From: a virus
Virus record (IMG/VR): IMGVR_UViG_3300020190_000187
Coordinates: 1-35,713 of that record
Strand: one strand, 5' to 3'
Length of the DNA: 35,713 nucleotides
Part shown: positions 7,662 through 16,807 of the stretch, one piece after another
How positions within the stretch are numbered: the first letter of the stretch is position 1
How the letters are laid out: the number at the start of each line of letters is the position of its first letter
Notes under the pieces: model-generated
Told to the model about the DNA's origin: nothing
Databases searched by the model: none
Seen by the model: the letters and a program-made list of their open reading frames with translations, nothing else
Program-made: the position numbers and the translations under genes

Positions 7662-10592
7662 TTAGACTTCAAAGCCGCCAAATAACACATCCCCCAATGA
7701 CTTATTGGATACTTCCTCGCCTATTTCAACATGGTCGGAAGGCAAGAGTCCAAACTCATCGGGATCATAATCGTTCACGAATAGAGAGGCTGTTCTATCC
7801 GCATCAGTACCATTAGCTAGACGGATATTTTCCTGCTGAAGTGCAGACAAACTATCCGTTATTTCGGATGGGGAATCTATGAGTACCTTGTTGTACTTTT
7901 GGCAAGTGCCTTCGACATTAAAGACGCAGGTGGAACACTTACCCACTCCTAAAAGAGTTGGGATTTGGTTCGACCTGTGTAACAATGCCCCCTTGTCACA
8001 GCCCTCAACACCTTCCGTCACATATGCTCCTGCATCCACATAAGCATGACCCGATAAGCCTTCATGTTCTGTTCGTAGAGAAGCTATGCGTGTGGTGTAG
8101 GTATCCAATACCTTTTGAGAGAAGCGGCTAGAGAGAAGGACATCTAGTTCCTGCCCTGCTCCACCCTCGCTCATCTTTTGACGAAGCCAAGTCGCCACTT
8201 TCATTTCAGAGTCGGATAACCTTTCCGACTTCTTAGGCGTGATGATGTGTGCCGTTTCTGAGCCCTCATAAAACGCCCTTTCTACCTTCTCCGAGGCTAC
8301 CCTAAATAAAGCCTTGAGTTGGAGTTCAGGCTCTCCCACATGAGAAGCCACTACCCTTCTTACATCATCCGCAGAAACCAAACCACTATCCAATAGCTTG
8401 GACATCTTCAGTCTTACGGATTCTTCTCGTTGTTCAAAAGTAAGCTCGGTTCGGGTTTTAAACTCGGTGGCGATTTTCTTGGTGCGTTTGACCATTCGAT
8501 GTTCTTTGAGGTCATACTCGTGGTACTGAGAAGCTACTTTTGGTCTCGCTACAAAATCAAAGACCCTACGAACTCGATCCTCAGGGGTCTTTGACCCTTT
8601 TATGGCGACCGCCACCTCATCATGAGTAATCAAACCCGCTTTGATCAAAAGACCGACTTTCTCTAAACTTCTTTGTTCTCTGCCACGCTCTGTCCTACTT
8701 GCGGCTTCTTTTAAGCCCAAAAGATCAGAGTCCTTCTTCTTAGAGGCTTCCTTTAAACCCAAAAGGTCAGAGTCGTTTAAAAGAGCAACTCTCGTGTCTA
8801 GAGTGTGGGCATTTTTGCCAATGCCCACATAGGTAGATGCCTGATCTTCCGTAAAGTTATCCGCTGCTCTCTTAAAAGCAACCTTTACAGCATCCTCAGG
8901 GTTAGACCTGTGTATTGTGGCTATTCGCTCTATGTCCTGCGAAGACAACAAACCTGTGGAAGCCAACCCCTTTAACTTTTCGCTGGCTGTCTTTACTCGT
9001 TGTTCAAAAGTAAGCTCGGTTCGAGTTTTAAACTCGGTAGCGATTTTGGATTTGGTGGTCGTATGTAAAGATGCTTCCTTGCCTGAACCTTCATAGGTGG
9101 AAGCCTTGAGGGGCTTAGACGCTAGTTCAAACGCTTTCTTCACATAAGCACCTGCTTCTGTAATGGATTGGATAGACGAATACACTTCTTTGGTAATCAA
9201 ACCAAACTTAAGAAGTTTATCCACCTTGTCGTGAGCATCTTTCCACAACAAAGCGGACGCTCTCTTTTTCATATCAGGCAGTTTATCCAATTTGGATTTT
9301 GTGGGTGTATGCGTCTTTACCCCTATGCCCGTTCCGTCATATGTAGATGCTTGAGTGGGTGTGGTAGCCAAATGGAACAAGCGGTCTATTTTTTCTTGTG
9401 CCGTCTTGGATGTTGTCTCTGTGACGGCAGTAATTACTTCTTCATCTAGGAAGCCCTGTTTAGCTAACTGAGAAGCAATACGGGCTAGTTTCTTTTCCGT
9501 CTTAGTTTCATGTCTATCTTCGTGTGTTGCAATAAAGATGTGTTCTTGCTGAGAGGCTTCGAGTTGTCTTCTTGCGTGATCAAGAGAGATGAAGTCGCTC
9601 TCATTTCTCTGAGTGGGGAACCATGTTTGGTTCGCCTCATGCCTTGTCACCCTGCCCTCTATCAGATCAATAAAGGCAGTTCTCACTTGCTCCTTATGAG
9701 AGAGAGAGGATGCAGTCTTGACCCCATAGGATTCTAGTCTAGGCATGAGAGTGCGGGCGACTTTTGACCAAGGGATATCGTTTACAGATGCAACTATCTC
9801 CATACCTAGAAACCTATCGAAAGCACAATCCTTATTGACGGGAATGATGTACATAGCGGTTTTGCACCGATTGTGAATCACCTCGTCCCAACGACCATTA
9901 AATAACCCTGGGAAATGTGCTTCTTTAATGTAAACACGACCATGCAGTCCATATTCATCCTCTATCTTTAGCTTAAGTGCCAAAGGATTTGAGGCATCCT
10001 TTAACACCGAGGATAAAGACTCGCCATATGCCAACTTCCGATGAAGTTTCTCTGCCTGATGACGGATATCATCTCCAGGGAGATTGGATACTTCCTTGTA
10101 TGTGTTTTTGTACTTCTCATGGTGGCGTTGATTGTTAGGGATAATATCCAAACCTGTAGTGCTTTCAGTACCCCAAGCCTCTTGCAGGTTTTTGAACTGA
10201 TTGACTTCAGGGTTTTCAAACCTCCCCTGAGACAAGTGTTCTAGGATATCCTCCATGGAACGCTGTCCTGATAAGTCAGGCTTAGATTGGGTAGCGAGCC
10301 ATGAGTGATCCACAAGAGCAATACTTTGGCTCGCGTCTTTTGTGAAATCCTCTAGGTCTAGGGGCATATCCACCTCTACCCCATCAGGCAAAGAGGACTC
10401 ACCATTCCCACCCATAGGGATCATCCCACTTGGTAAAGAGGATAGCCCCTTGGCTTCAGGAAGCCTTGCCTTCTCATAAGGTCCAGCACCATACTCGGTG
10501 TCGAACTGAAACCCATCCAACATATAGTTAGAGCCATGCTCAAGAGAGTACCCCCCGTTCGGAAGATAACTTGATGCAGTTTTCTTAGCCAT
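7662..10592 (-). CDS. Large repeat-containing putative virion protein (976 aa)
   Basis: The N-terminal 100 residues are low-complexity with Gly/Pro/Leu/Ser. Residues about 190-340 form a globular segment (EYGLHGRVYIKEAHFPGLFNG; CAFDRFLGMEIVASVNDIPW). From about 360 to 795 there are five degenerate units of 80-95 residues. Each has a helix pair of the form LxxxGLLxxxDVxxV, a PExxVxxxFxxAS stretch and an ASTYxGxG/TxxK linker. The segment IATEFKTRTELTFEQR occurs identically near residues 515 and 705. Near residue 884 a cluster CSTCVFNVEGTC may bind zinc. The start overlaps the end of the upstream gene by 8 nt. Its size, repeats and place in the head block suggest an internal or structural virion component; the exact role is unknown. 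Confidence 0.9.
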   Translation of the reverse strand: MAKKTASSYLPNGGYSLEHGSNYMLDGFQFDTEYGAGPYEKARLPEAKGLSSLPSGMIPMGGNGESSLPDGVEVDMPLDLEDFTKDASQSIALVDHSWLATQSKPDLSGQRSMEDILEHLSQGRFENPEVNQFKNLQEAWGTESTTGLDIIPNNQRHHEKYKNTYKEVSNLPGDDIRHQAEKLHRKLAYGESLSSVLKDASNPLALKLKIEDEYGLHGRVYIKEAHFPGLFNGRWDEVIHNRCKTAMYIIPVNKDCAFDRFLGMEIVASVNDIPWSKVARTLMPRLESYGVKTASSLSHKEQVRTAFIDLIEGRVTRHEANQTWFPTQRNESDFISLDHARRQLEASQQEHIFIATHEDRHETKTEKKLARIASQLAKQGFLDEEVITAVTETTSKTAQEKIDRLFHLATTPTQASTYDGTGIGVKTHTPTKSKLDKLPDMKKRASALLWKDAHDKVDKLLKFGLITKEVYSSIQSITEAGAYVKKAFELASKPLKASTYEGSGKEASLHTTTKSKIATEFKTRTELTFEQRVKTASEKLKGLASTGLLSSQDIERIATIHRSNPEDAVKVAFKRAADNFTEDQASTYVGIGKNAHTLDTRVALLNDSDLLGLKEASKKKDSDLLGLKEAASRTERGREQRSLEKVGLLIKAGLITHDEVAVAIKGSKTPEDRVRRVFDFVARPKVASQYHEYDLKEHRMVKRTKKIATEFKTRTELTFEQREESVRLKMSKLLDSGLVSADDVRRVVASHVGEPELQLKALFRVASEKVERAFYEGSETAHIITPKKSERLSDSEMKVATWLRQKMSEGGAGQELDVLLSSRFSQKVLDTYTTRIASLRTEHEGLSGHAYVDAGAYVTEGVEGCDKGALLHRSNQIPTLLGVGKCSTCVFNVEGTCQKYNKVLIDSPSEITDSLSALQQENIRLANGTDADRTASLFVNDYDPDEFGLLPSDHVEIGEEVSNKSLGDVLFGGFEV
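8426..8477 (-). repeat. 52-bp direct repeat, copy 1 (within the 976-aa protein gene)
   Basis: This stretch matches 8996-9047 at 50 of 52 positions, 570 bp (190 codons) apart. It encodes the IATEFKTRTELTFEQR segment. Conservation at DNA level, while the surrounding repeats have diverged, suggests a recent duplication or gene conversion. Confidence 0.9.
8996..9047 (-). repeat. 52-bp direct repeat, copy 2 (within the 976-aa protein gene)
   Basis: Partner of 8426-8477, differing at two bases by eye. The spacing of two repeat units means recombination between the copies would delete two protein modules in frame. Confidence 0.9.
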
Positions 10593-11181
10593 TTGAGGTC
10601 TCCTTATTTCTAGGGGAAGTGAAGTCCCTGCTTAGTCCCTCTTCATCGGATTCTTCTTCTTCTTGTTTTGCCCATGCCTCAGGGTCATCTTTAATATCTT
10701 CAATATCCTCCATCACCTTCTCCACCATAGCCTCCTGCAAGGCTTTCCAATGGTCTGCCTTTATCTCGTCATAAAGCGTATCGGATAACGCGGATAAAGC
10801 CTCGACAATATTCATGTATTGCCTCCTCATACCTTTTATTTCCATGATATACCCCCTGCCACCAAGGTTCCCATCAGGGCTTATATCTCGGCTCTTAATC
10901 TTAGCAAATACGCTGTATGCACTCATAGCATGACCAAGTGCCGATAATGTTGCCCTAAGTACCCTCGCAAGGTCTTTACTGCACCTTTTATTGAACACAT
11001 GGTTTTTATCCATTACACGCTGACTCGGAGGATGTTGTCCCCATGCCCACGCAGATGAATCATCTCCATGATCTTTGATGAACCTTACTTCACCTGCGGT
11101 CTTTTTAAGACCTTTGGGTTCCGATGCGGTCTTAGACATAAACCGATCAGCTACCCTCTTAGGGTCGGCAGAGTTAGACAT
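10585..11181 (-). CDS. Hypothetical protein, first gene of the minus-strand head block
   Basis: 198 aa; ATG 11181 with AGGAG 8 nt upstream. The N-terminus PKRVADRFMSKTASEPKGLKKTAGEV resembles the RxAxRxxxxTAS-type tags on other proteins here. The middle is helical (CSKDLARVLRATLSALGHAMSAY; IVEALSALSDTLYDEIKADHW), and the C-terminus is strongly acidic (EDIEDIKDDPEAW, EEEESDEE) before a short polar tail. Acidic-helical proteins in head operons include scaffolds, but no homology is recognised. The 3' end overlaps the start of the 976-aa protein gene. It is the first gene after the divergent gap with phoH, so its promoter probably lies in 11182-11309. Confidence 0.82.
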   Translation of the reverse strand: MSNSADPKRVADRFMSKTASEPKGLKKTAGEVRFIKDHGDDSSAWAWGQHPPSQRVMDKNHVFNKRCSKDLARVLRATLSALGHAMSAYSVFAKIKSRDISPDGNLGGRGYIMEIKGMRRQYMNIVEALSALSDTLYDEIKADHWKALQEAMVEKVMEDIEDIKDDPEAWAKQEEEESDEEGLSRDFTSPRNKETSNG

Positions 11182-11309
11182 AATTCAGACTCCTAGTTGT
11201 ATAGCACTACCCCAAATATAAACGCTCTAAAAACTATCCAACACAACTCAATCCCTAAAGGTTTAATACTCATGCACTAACGAAACCAGAGTCCGAAAGG
11301 ATAACGATA

Positions 11310-12629
11310 ATGTCGGAAGTATCCCTCAAAACATCTCCCAAAGCGGTTATCCTAGACACTTCGGTTTTAATCTATGACCCCCAATCAATGGTCGCTTTCC
11401 CTGAAGACACTCAAGTTCTTATCCCAATCTTTGTCATCATGGAACTAGATGTTCTCAAGGACACCACCAAACAAGATAAGTCCCATGTAGCACATCTCGC
11501 TCGACAGGCATCTAAACTTATCCTTGAACTTCAGCCCATCGGAAAAGTCAAGGTTATCGCCAACGCAGGAGAACTAGACCTCAAAGCCCTCGATCAAGCC
11601 TCTAAAATCAGATATCTTGATTTACTTATCCTTCAAACTGCTATGCACCATAGCAACAACTATCAAGTCACTCTAGTATCCAAAGATGTAAACTTACGCA
11701 TCCTCGCAGGATGTGTTGGGCTTAAAAGCGATGATTTCACCTCCGACACAAGATCGGATAACACATTAGCTTCCATCGCCATAAAAGAGTTTCACCCCGA
11801 TCTCAATCTTGAAGCTGACCTGATCGGCTCATATTGGAAAGGGGCTACAAGACTCCCCGAAGATTTCTCTTACGAGAACTTCCACGAAAACCAATATGTT
11901 TGGTTCAACGACTTCAACAACAAACAACATCTCTTTCAGCACAAAGATGGGGCTCTCTATCCAATAGACAAGGATAAAACCCGCACCAAAGATGCCAAAC
12001 CCCGAAACATGGAACAAAGGGCAGCTCTTGATCTACTCTTGGATAAAGATGTTCTCCTTGTCGCTCTAGTCGGTAAGGCAGGTACAGGAAAGACATATCT
12101 TGCCCTCGCCGCAGCTATCCATCAGTCCAACATCTATCAAAGGGTCGTCCTCTCAAAACCTGTCGTTGATGTCGGCAACGGAATAGGATTCCTACCAGGG
12201 TCACTATCCGAAAAGATGGAGCCTTGGATGCAGAGCTTCTTCGACAACCTTGATCAAATCAATCCCATGTGGGACACCAACACCTTCGGCGGAGAAAATA
12301 AAGAATCCTTCCTTGAGAAAAATCACATCGAGATACAACCCATCAACTCTATCCGTGGTCGTTCTCTCAAAAATGCCTTCATGATTATTGATGAAGCCCA
12401 AAACCTCACCAAACATGAAATAAAAAGCATCATCACTAGAGCGGCTGAAGGCACCAAAGTTATCCTCTTGGGAGACCCAAGCCAAATAGATCACCCTTAT
12501 CTCACCGAACGCTCTAATGGTCTAACCTATGTCATCGAGAAAATGAAGGGACACCCTATCTTTGGTTGTGTCTCTCTTAAGAAGTCAGAACGCTCTACTT
12601 TATCCGATATTGTGGCGGATATGCTTTAA
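11310..12629 (+). CDS. phoH: PhoH-family ATPase with N-terminal PIN domain
   Basis: 439 aa; ATG 11310 preceded by GAAAGGA. The N-terminal PIN-type nuclease domain shows VILDTSVLIYDP (residues 13-24) and an acidic residue pattern through IPIFVIMELDVLKD and ILQTAMHH. The C-terminal PhoH domain has Walker A LVGKAGTGKT near residue 253, GFLPGSLSEKMEPW near 293, Walker B FMIIDEAQN near 358 and LLGDPSQIDHPY near 388. PIN-PhoH proteins are predicted RNA-directed helicase/nucleases, and phoH genes are very common in large phages. The gene lies alone on the plus strand. Its stop overlaps the stop of the convergent gene in TTAA (12626-12629). Confidence 0.95.
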   Translation: MSEVSLKTSPKAVILDTSVLIYDPQSMVAFPEDTQVLIPIFVIMELDVLKDTTKQDKSHVAHLARQASKLILELQPIGKVKVIANAGELDLKALDQASKIRYLDLLILQTAMHHSNNYQVTLVSKDVNLRILAGCVGLKSDDFTSDTRSDNTLASIAIKEFHPDLNLEADLIGSYWKGATRLPEDFSYENFHENQYVWFNDFNNKQHLFQHKDGALYPIDKDKTRTKDAKPRNMEQRAALDLLLDKDVLLVALVGKAGTGKTYLALAAAIHQSNIYQRVVLSKPVVDVGNGIGFLPGSLSEKMEPWMQSFFDNLDQINPMWDTNTFGGENKESFLEKNHIEIQPINSIRGRSLKNAFMIIDEAQNLTKHEIKSIITRAAEGTKVILLGDPSQIDHPYLTERSNGLTYVIEKMKGHPIFGCVSLKKSERSTLSDIVADML

Positions 12630-13582
12630 CCCCTACGCCTTCTTGATCTTTGCCTCAAGTAGGAGGGTTTGGCAGGTTCAGGTTCAGGTTCAGGGGCAGA
12701 TGATTCCTCCGTCTCCTCGACCTCCCCTAATAACTTACAACTCGGCTTAGGATCATCTTTACCCTTGGGATACATGGTCTTAACGCTTACCTGCTCTAAG
12801 GTTAAACCAAAGGTATCTATAAGCTGAGGAAAAAGATACAAACGCACAATCTGTGCAGCCTCAAACTTTTGACCATCTGTTTTTAAGTATTCCTCAATCG
12901 TCAACGCCTTTGAGATGGAAACTTTCACCACCTCCCCATGCTCCTTCTTCTCTATGTGGAAGGGCTCATAAAGCCATTCCTCATACGCTGATTTGCTGAT
13001 TTCGTTACATCTCGGAATAACCGACAAAATATGCCCTTTATGTTCCCCCGTTACCTTGTACCTCGCATCCCCATCAGCAGACCCCATAGGTCCAAGTCTC
13101 TCATACAAAGCTGCTATATGTGCGTAAATCCACTTAAAGGCTAACACTTGACGGATACCCTCTAATAAGAAGTCCATCTTGATCTCACGAGAATCCAATC
13201 GGGCTTGGGTGTGAGGACTCAACTCAACCTTAACTGTTGATTTCATCACGCTGATGGTCTCAAATATCGTACTCGGATAAGCAGCTCTCTCTAACTTCTT
13301 GTCTAGGTTTAAGGACTTAACGGGTGGAGTACCCTTCGATATCATGGGGGTACTATTAATCTCGGATAAGAGCTTATTATATTCCTCTTTCACGCGAGGG
13401 TCTAGATTCGCTAAATTCTTGGGATCAGTCCCTAAAATGCGATCTGCAATACCACAGGGTCCTAGACCTAGAGGAGGGTCTAAGTCCGCTTCTTTCTCTA
13501 GGCGAGCTATACGAGAAATAAGCAACCCTATCTGCCGATTCTCATACGCCACACGCACCATTGCTCTCTTTATGTTATCCAT
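12626..13582 (-). CDS. Hypothetical protein with IARLE-type N-terminus and Arg-rich C-terminus
   Basis: 318 aa; ATG 13582 with AAAGGAG about 8-9 nt upstream. The N-terminal helix contains LLISRIARLEKEA (residues about 20-32), matching the end of the tag shared by three other proteins. The body is helical and mixed (LLEGIRQVLAFKWIYAHIAALYERLG), with a region KVTGEHKGHILSVIPRCNEISKSAYEEWLYEPFHIE. The C-terminus is EPEPEPAKPSYLRQRSRRRRG, an acidic-proline spacer followed by a basic end. No family is recognised. The tag and basic end suggest a DNA- or virion-associated protein; this is inference. Confidence 0.85.
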   Translation of the reverse strand: MDNIKRAMVRVAYENRQIGLLISRIARLEKEADLDPPLGLGPCGIADRILGTDPKNLANLDPRVKEEYNKLLSEINSTPMISKGTPPVKSLNLDKKLERAAYPSTIFETISVMKSTVKVELSPHTQARLDSREIKMDFLLEGIRQVLAFKWIYAHIAALYERLGPMGSADGDARYKVTGEHKGHILSVIPRCNEISKSAYEEWLYEPFHIEKKEHGEVVKVSISKALTIEEYLKTDGQKFEAAQIVRLYLFPQLIDTFGLTLEQVSVKTMYPKGKDDPKPSCKLLGEVEETEESSAPEPEPEPAKPSYLRQRSRRRRG

Positions 13583-13626
13583 TGCCTCACTCCTTTGATT
13601 GACGAGACAACGGATGAATAAAGGAA

Positions 13627-14613
13627 CTATAAGTCTTCTTTATCCACCTGCTCAAGATAAGCCAAAGCACACTCCTTAGCCCCATTTGAAGCCTTTACAC
13701 TCCGCACTCTATCCTTTAGAGATAAATGAGACCAACCCGTAGTGGCGACTTGTTTCATCTTCTCGACTATCTGTTCCATTCTCTCTTTTGAATCCTTTTC
13801 CCTTATCGCCTCCTCCACCTTGAAAGCCTCACTCGCAGGTCTAATAGGTACATCATGGCGGATAACGGATAAGCCAGCTACGCTGACGCTCACCTCCACT
13901 ACACAAGGGGATCGGTCTAAATCATCAAGGTGCAAGGCACCTCGCGTCAAACTACCCACATTCACCACATAGCCACCATTCGATAACCTCGTTATCCCTT
14001 GATCCTTATGCCAATGACCAAAAAACCAACAATCCACATCAGGGATACTATCCAATAAATCATAACCGACAATATCTTCGTTTTCAAACATACTGCCACC
14101 TGCACCTGAGCGGGCTAATAAGTGACAAGCCACAAACAAGTAATCCTCAGGTCCCTTTTTAATATTCCTCAACCGATCTAAATCGTACTCTGTTCCGTGA
14201 TAAGGGACACCCACTATCCGTAAAGAAATGCCCTCTTCATCCGTTACGAAAATCTCTTCAGAGTCACCGAACTGCCTAAAAACCGATGCTGAAAACAAAA
14301 CGCTCAAGGGCTGTTCAGGTAGATATTCGATATTTCCATACTTCACATCATGATTACCCACAAGGGCATATACAGGACAAGGGTAATCTTTGTGTGCTTC
14401 ACAAGCTGAACGAACCAAAGCATGGGAGTTCCGAGTGGGGGACTTCACATCAAAAAAATCCCCGCCGTCTAACACCAAATCTACTGATAAATCCTTTGCC
14501 TTTCGACCTATCCATTTCAGCTTATCTACAACATCCATAGACCAATCTCCCGTCCTCCGTTTTGGGGTTCGGTCGGCTAAGTGAACATCAGTCCTCCACA
14601 GCACTTTAATCAT
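13627..14613 (-). CDS. Calcineurin-like metallophosphoesterase (SbcD/Mre11-like)
   Basis: 328 aa; ATG 14613 with AGGGAG upstream. The complete dinuclear metal-binding set is visible: TDVHLAD (D9, H11), LDGGDFFD (D52), GNHD (86-89), VACHLL (H164) and FFGHWHKD (H200, H202), followed by NVGSLTRG. This order and spacing are those of SbcD/Mre11-type nucleases and related phosphoesterases. The C-terminal 70 residues form a charged helical extension (AIREKDSKERMEQIVEKMKQ), which in SbcD relatives contacts an SbcC/Rad50 partner. No such ATPase is in this window. The likely role is DNA end processing or recombination, but the substrate is not determined by the motifs. Confidence 0.93.
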   Translation of the reverse strand: MIKVLWRTDVHLADRTPKRRTGDWSMDVVDKLKWIGRKAKDLSVDLVLDGGDFFDVKSPTRNSHALVRSACEAHKDYPCPVYALVGNHDVKYGNIEYLPEQPLSVLFSASVFRQFGDSEEIFVTDEEGISLRIVGVPYHGTEYDLDRLRNIKKGPEDYLFVACHLLARSGAGGSMFENEDIVGYDLLDSIPDVDCWFFGHWHKDQGITRLSNGGYVVNVGSLTRGALHLDDLDRSPCVVEVSVSVAGLSVIRHDVPIRPASEAFKVEEAIREKDSKERMEQIVEKMKQVATTGWSHLSLKDRVRSVKASNGAKECALAYLEQVDKEDL

Positions 14614-14638
14614 GTCTCACACTCCCTAGGATTACTTC

Positions 14639-14932
14639 ATGAAGTTCATCGCATATACGAGTATATATGGACACATCGCAAGAACCGAAAATAAGTTCTT
14701 GGTCGCTGTTATGCCTTTTGAAGATCAACCCCCCTGCATCTCCTCCGTGACACATAAAATCCGTAAACACGCCACACTATCCGAAGATGCTTTGTTGACG
14801 GGTGGTGTTCTTCTCTTTGAGAGCCAAGAACAGGCAACACAAGTCGCCCTCGCGTTCGAGGGAGTATCCACTTCTGAATTCTATGTGAAGTTGTACAACG
14901 ACAAAGGCGAAACCATTTGGACAAACATCTAG
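14639..14932 (+). CDS. Small hypothetical protein
   Basis: 97 aa beginning MKFIAYTSIYGHIARTENKFLV. The binding site is weak (TAGGAT about 7 nt upstream). It is a compact alpha/beta sequence with no Cys motif. It sits on the plus strand between two minus-strand genes: its start is 25 nt from the divergent phosphoesterase start, and its stop overlaps the convergent gene's stop in CTAG (14929-14932). The tight fit at both ends supports its being real, although its promoter would have to overlap the phosphoesterase gene. Confidence 0.7.
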   Translation: MKFIAYTSIYGHIARTENKFLVAVMPFEDQPPCISSVTHKIRKHATLSEDALLTGGVLLFESQEQATQVALAFEGVSTSEFYVKLYNDKGETIWTNI

Positions 14933-15840
14933 AGTGGCTCCCCCTTTTCGTTTAAAAGTCCCTTCGTGTAAAGAGCATAAAGCTGAATCCCTATTGCGGG
15001 GGCAAGTAGTGCGTTCCAACCTATGGATAAAGATTTAAATATCCAACCTCCAGGTATACCAGGGAAGAGCAAGGATATCAAAAATCCAATTCCGCTCTCG
15101 GGGAGTCCCGATAATAAGTCTGACCAAGAAATGAGACCTAAAAATCCTTTTAATAACTCGGAAATCTTCCAACTCACCTCCGTCACATTTATCCAAATCA
15201 CCCAATAAAGGTACGACTTAGCAGGGATAGTTAAAACCTTAAGTAGTGGATGCCTCTCTAAGAAATGGTCTAGCCAATCAGCTAAATTCTTAGCTGTACC
15301 AAGAACGGGCTTTACTACCTTGCCTAGCCATCTAGAAAGCTCTCCCCCAGCTCCTCCATTCTTTTTAAGGATAGACTGCACGATAGATGTTAGTGTGGGA
15401 GCATCAGACGCATACAGAAATAGAAAGTGTAAAATCTTGCTGTCTTTCTTCAGCTTGCTCTTAGCTCCTTCCCACCACTTAGCTCCTTCGTCCAATAATG
15501 CCTGAAACTTTTTGGATAACTCCGTGTACAGCTTGATCGGATTGGTTGTAGTTATCCCCAACATATCCTTAAACTTTTCCCATAAATCAGGTGCCTTCTG
15601 AAATGCCTGATAAATCTCTTTTAGCTTCTTCCCCAATCCCTTGATGATCGCTTCCTTATCTAATCCTGCACATCGGATAATCCCTTCCCCAAAGACGCTC
15701 AAGACATTCTCATCTATCTCTCTCACCTTGATGTGTGCAGTCCTCCCTGTAGAGCTTGTCATGATAGCCCATCGAGAAGACTCTAAAACATACGCTTTTC
15801 TAGCTAGGTACACCCTAGCTAGTTTTTTTGGGTTTGTCAT
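14929..15840 (-). CDS. Hypothetical protein with hydrophobic C-terminal half
   Basis: 303 aa; ATG 15840 with AGGAG and 7-nt spacing. The N-terminus KKLARVYLARKAYVLE is a basic amphipathic helix similar to other tags here. Residues 60-190 are helical and Trp/Lys-rich (LWEKFKDMLG; AKWWEGAKSKLKK). The last 110 residues contain several hydrophobic stretches (YLYWVIWINV; LLKGFLGLISWSDLLSGL; GIGFLISLLFPGIPGGWIF; LLAPAIGIQLYALY), which could be membrane-associating or buried amphipathic helices. It might be a membrane-active virion protein or an internal head protein. No recognised family. Confidence 0.82.
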   Translation of the reverse strand: MTNPKKLARVYLARKAYVLESSRWAIMTSSTGRTAHIKVREIDENVLSVFGEGIIRCAGLDKEAIIKGLGKKLKEIYQAFQKAPDLWEKFKDMLGITTTNPIKLYTELSKKFQALLDEGAKWWEGAKSKLKKDSKILHFLFLYASDAPTLTSIVQSILKKNGGAGGELSRWLGKVVKPVLGTAKNLADWLDHFLERHPLLKVLTIPAKSYLYWVIWINVTEVSWKISELLKGFLGLISWSDLLSGLPESGIGFLISLLFPGIPGGWIFKSLSIGWNALLAPAIGIQLYALYTKGLLNEKGEPL

Positions 15841-15877
15841 TCCCTTACTCCTGATTGTTGTGGTCTAGCCTGATTGT

Positions 15878-15892
15878 TTAATAAATTATTAA
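15878..15892. promoter_or_regulatory. AT-rich palindrome in divergent gap
   Basis: TTAATAAATTATTAA is a near-perfect palindrome in the 88-bp gap between the divergent hydrophobic-protein gene and the tagged ParB-like gene. It may be a protein-binding site or part of a promoter; TTGTTT at 15874 and TAGATT at 15897 form a weak sigma70-like pair with 17-nt spacing around it. Confidence 0.35.
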
Positions 15893-15928
15893 TGGATAGA
15901 TTTGAACGACCAAGAAGGAGAGCCTAAA

Positions 15929-16807
15929 ATGATGAGAACCGCAAGTGATGTCTTAAGAAGTCTCGAAGCCCGTATCGCTCGCCTTGAAAGAAGAGCAGCA
16001 GAAGTGGTACTCACGCCAGAGGTCATCGAGAACGAGTACGAAAACGCAAAGAAGTTGAGCCAAGTAGACCCACAGATTGCTGCCGCTCTCATTCACGCAG
16101 GTGACAGAAGCGGGGACAAGATTAAGTCTCAGAATCGCACTATCGCTGCCGCTGCCCTTAAACCTTCACAAACCACCATGCTACCTGGAAACTCTTTGTG
16201 CATGATTGTTTGGATGATCAACAACAATAAGATTGACCCAAATCTTGGTGCTATCATCTCTAACGACAATTTCATCATGGACGGACATCACCGTTGGGCA
16301 GCAATGATTCTTCTTTTCGGTAAGGCTGCAAAGGTTGGAGGCATTCAAGTTGACCTACCTGGAAGTCAACTAGTTAGAGTTCTGAATGTTGTCACAAAAG
16401 GACTTTATTCGGGAAGAAATGGAAATGCAGGGTCGGGTGATATTGGAAACTTCAATCCTGCATATGTTGCAAAGATGTGCAGAGAGGCAGTTGAAAATGG
16501 ACTCCCCGCAGGCATTGGTGGTAAGTTTGGGTGTAAGGCTGAAGATGTCAAGTCTGCCTTCATAAAGCAGTTTGGTGATGTTGAAGTTGCTATCCGCACT
16601 TTATCCGAAAACGCCAAGTACATTACAACAACAGTCCCATCTTGGGCTCCTGATCGTAAAGATATGCCTGTCCTTGACGCAGACAAGGGTGAGGTGGACT
16701 TAGCCGCAGGTATGCTCTCCCGTGGTGAGGTAGAGGTGTTCCCTCCCTTTCCTGAGGAGCAAACCGTGAAAATTGGCAGCCGTAGGAATTTCCGTAGAAG
16801 CTACTGA
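15929..16807 (+). CDS. Tagged protein with ParB/sulfiredoxin-like domain
   Basis: About 292 aa from ATG 15929, which has AAGGAG with 9-nt spacing; a TTG at 15902 in frame is less likely. Residues 2-20 are RTASDVLRSLEARIARLE-like, the same N-terminal tag as in the genes at 19632 and 31883. The core holds IISNDNFIMDGHHRWAAM (near residues 110-125), followed by QLVRVLNVVTKG. The DGHHRW pattern is characteristic of ParB-nuclease/sulfiredoxin-fold domains, where the His-Arg pair sits at the nucleotide-binding site. The C-terminus ends IGSRRNFRRSY. The tag plus an enzyme-like domain suggests a protein delivered to a specific place such as the virion; this is inference. Its end overlaps the convergent gene by 7 nt. 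Confidence 0.88.
   Translation: MMRTASDVLRSLEARIARLERRAAEVVLTPEVIENEYENAKKLSQVDPQIAAALIHAGDRSGDKIKSQNRTIAAAALKPSQTTMLPGNSLCMIVWMINNNKIDPNLGAIISNDNFIMDGHHRWAAMILLFGKAAKVGGIQVDLPGSQLVRVLNVVTKGLYSGRNGNAGSGDIGNFNPAYVAKMCREAVENGLPAGIGGKFGCKAEDVKSAFIKQFGDVEVAIRTLSENAKYITTTVPSWAPDRKDMPVLDADKGEVDLAAGMLSRGEVEVFPPFPEEQTVKIGSRRNFRRSY

Noticed and set aside
11198-11206. Extended -10-like TGCTATACA on the minus strand upstream of the gene at 11181
   Set aside because: Transcription would start at or inside the ribosome binding site, leaving no leader, and no -35 is present.
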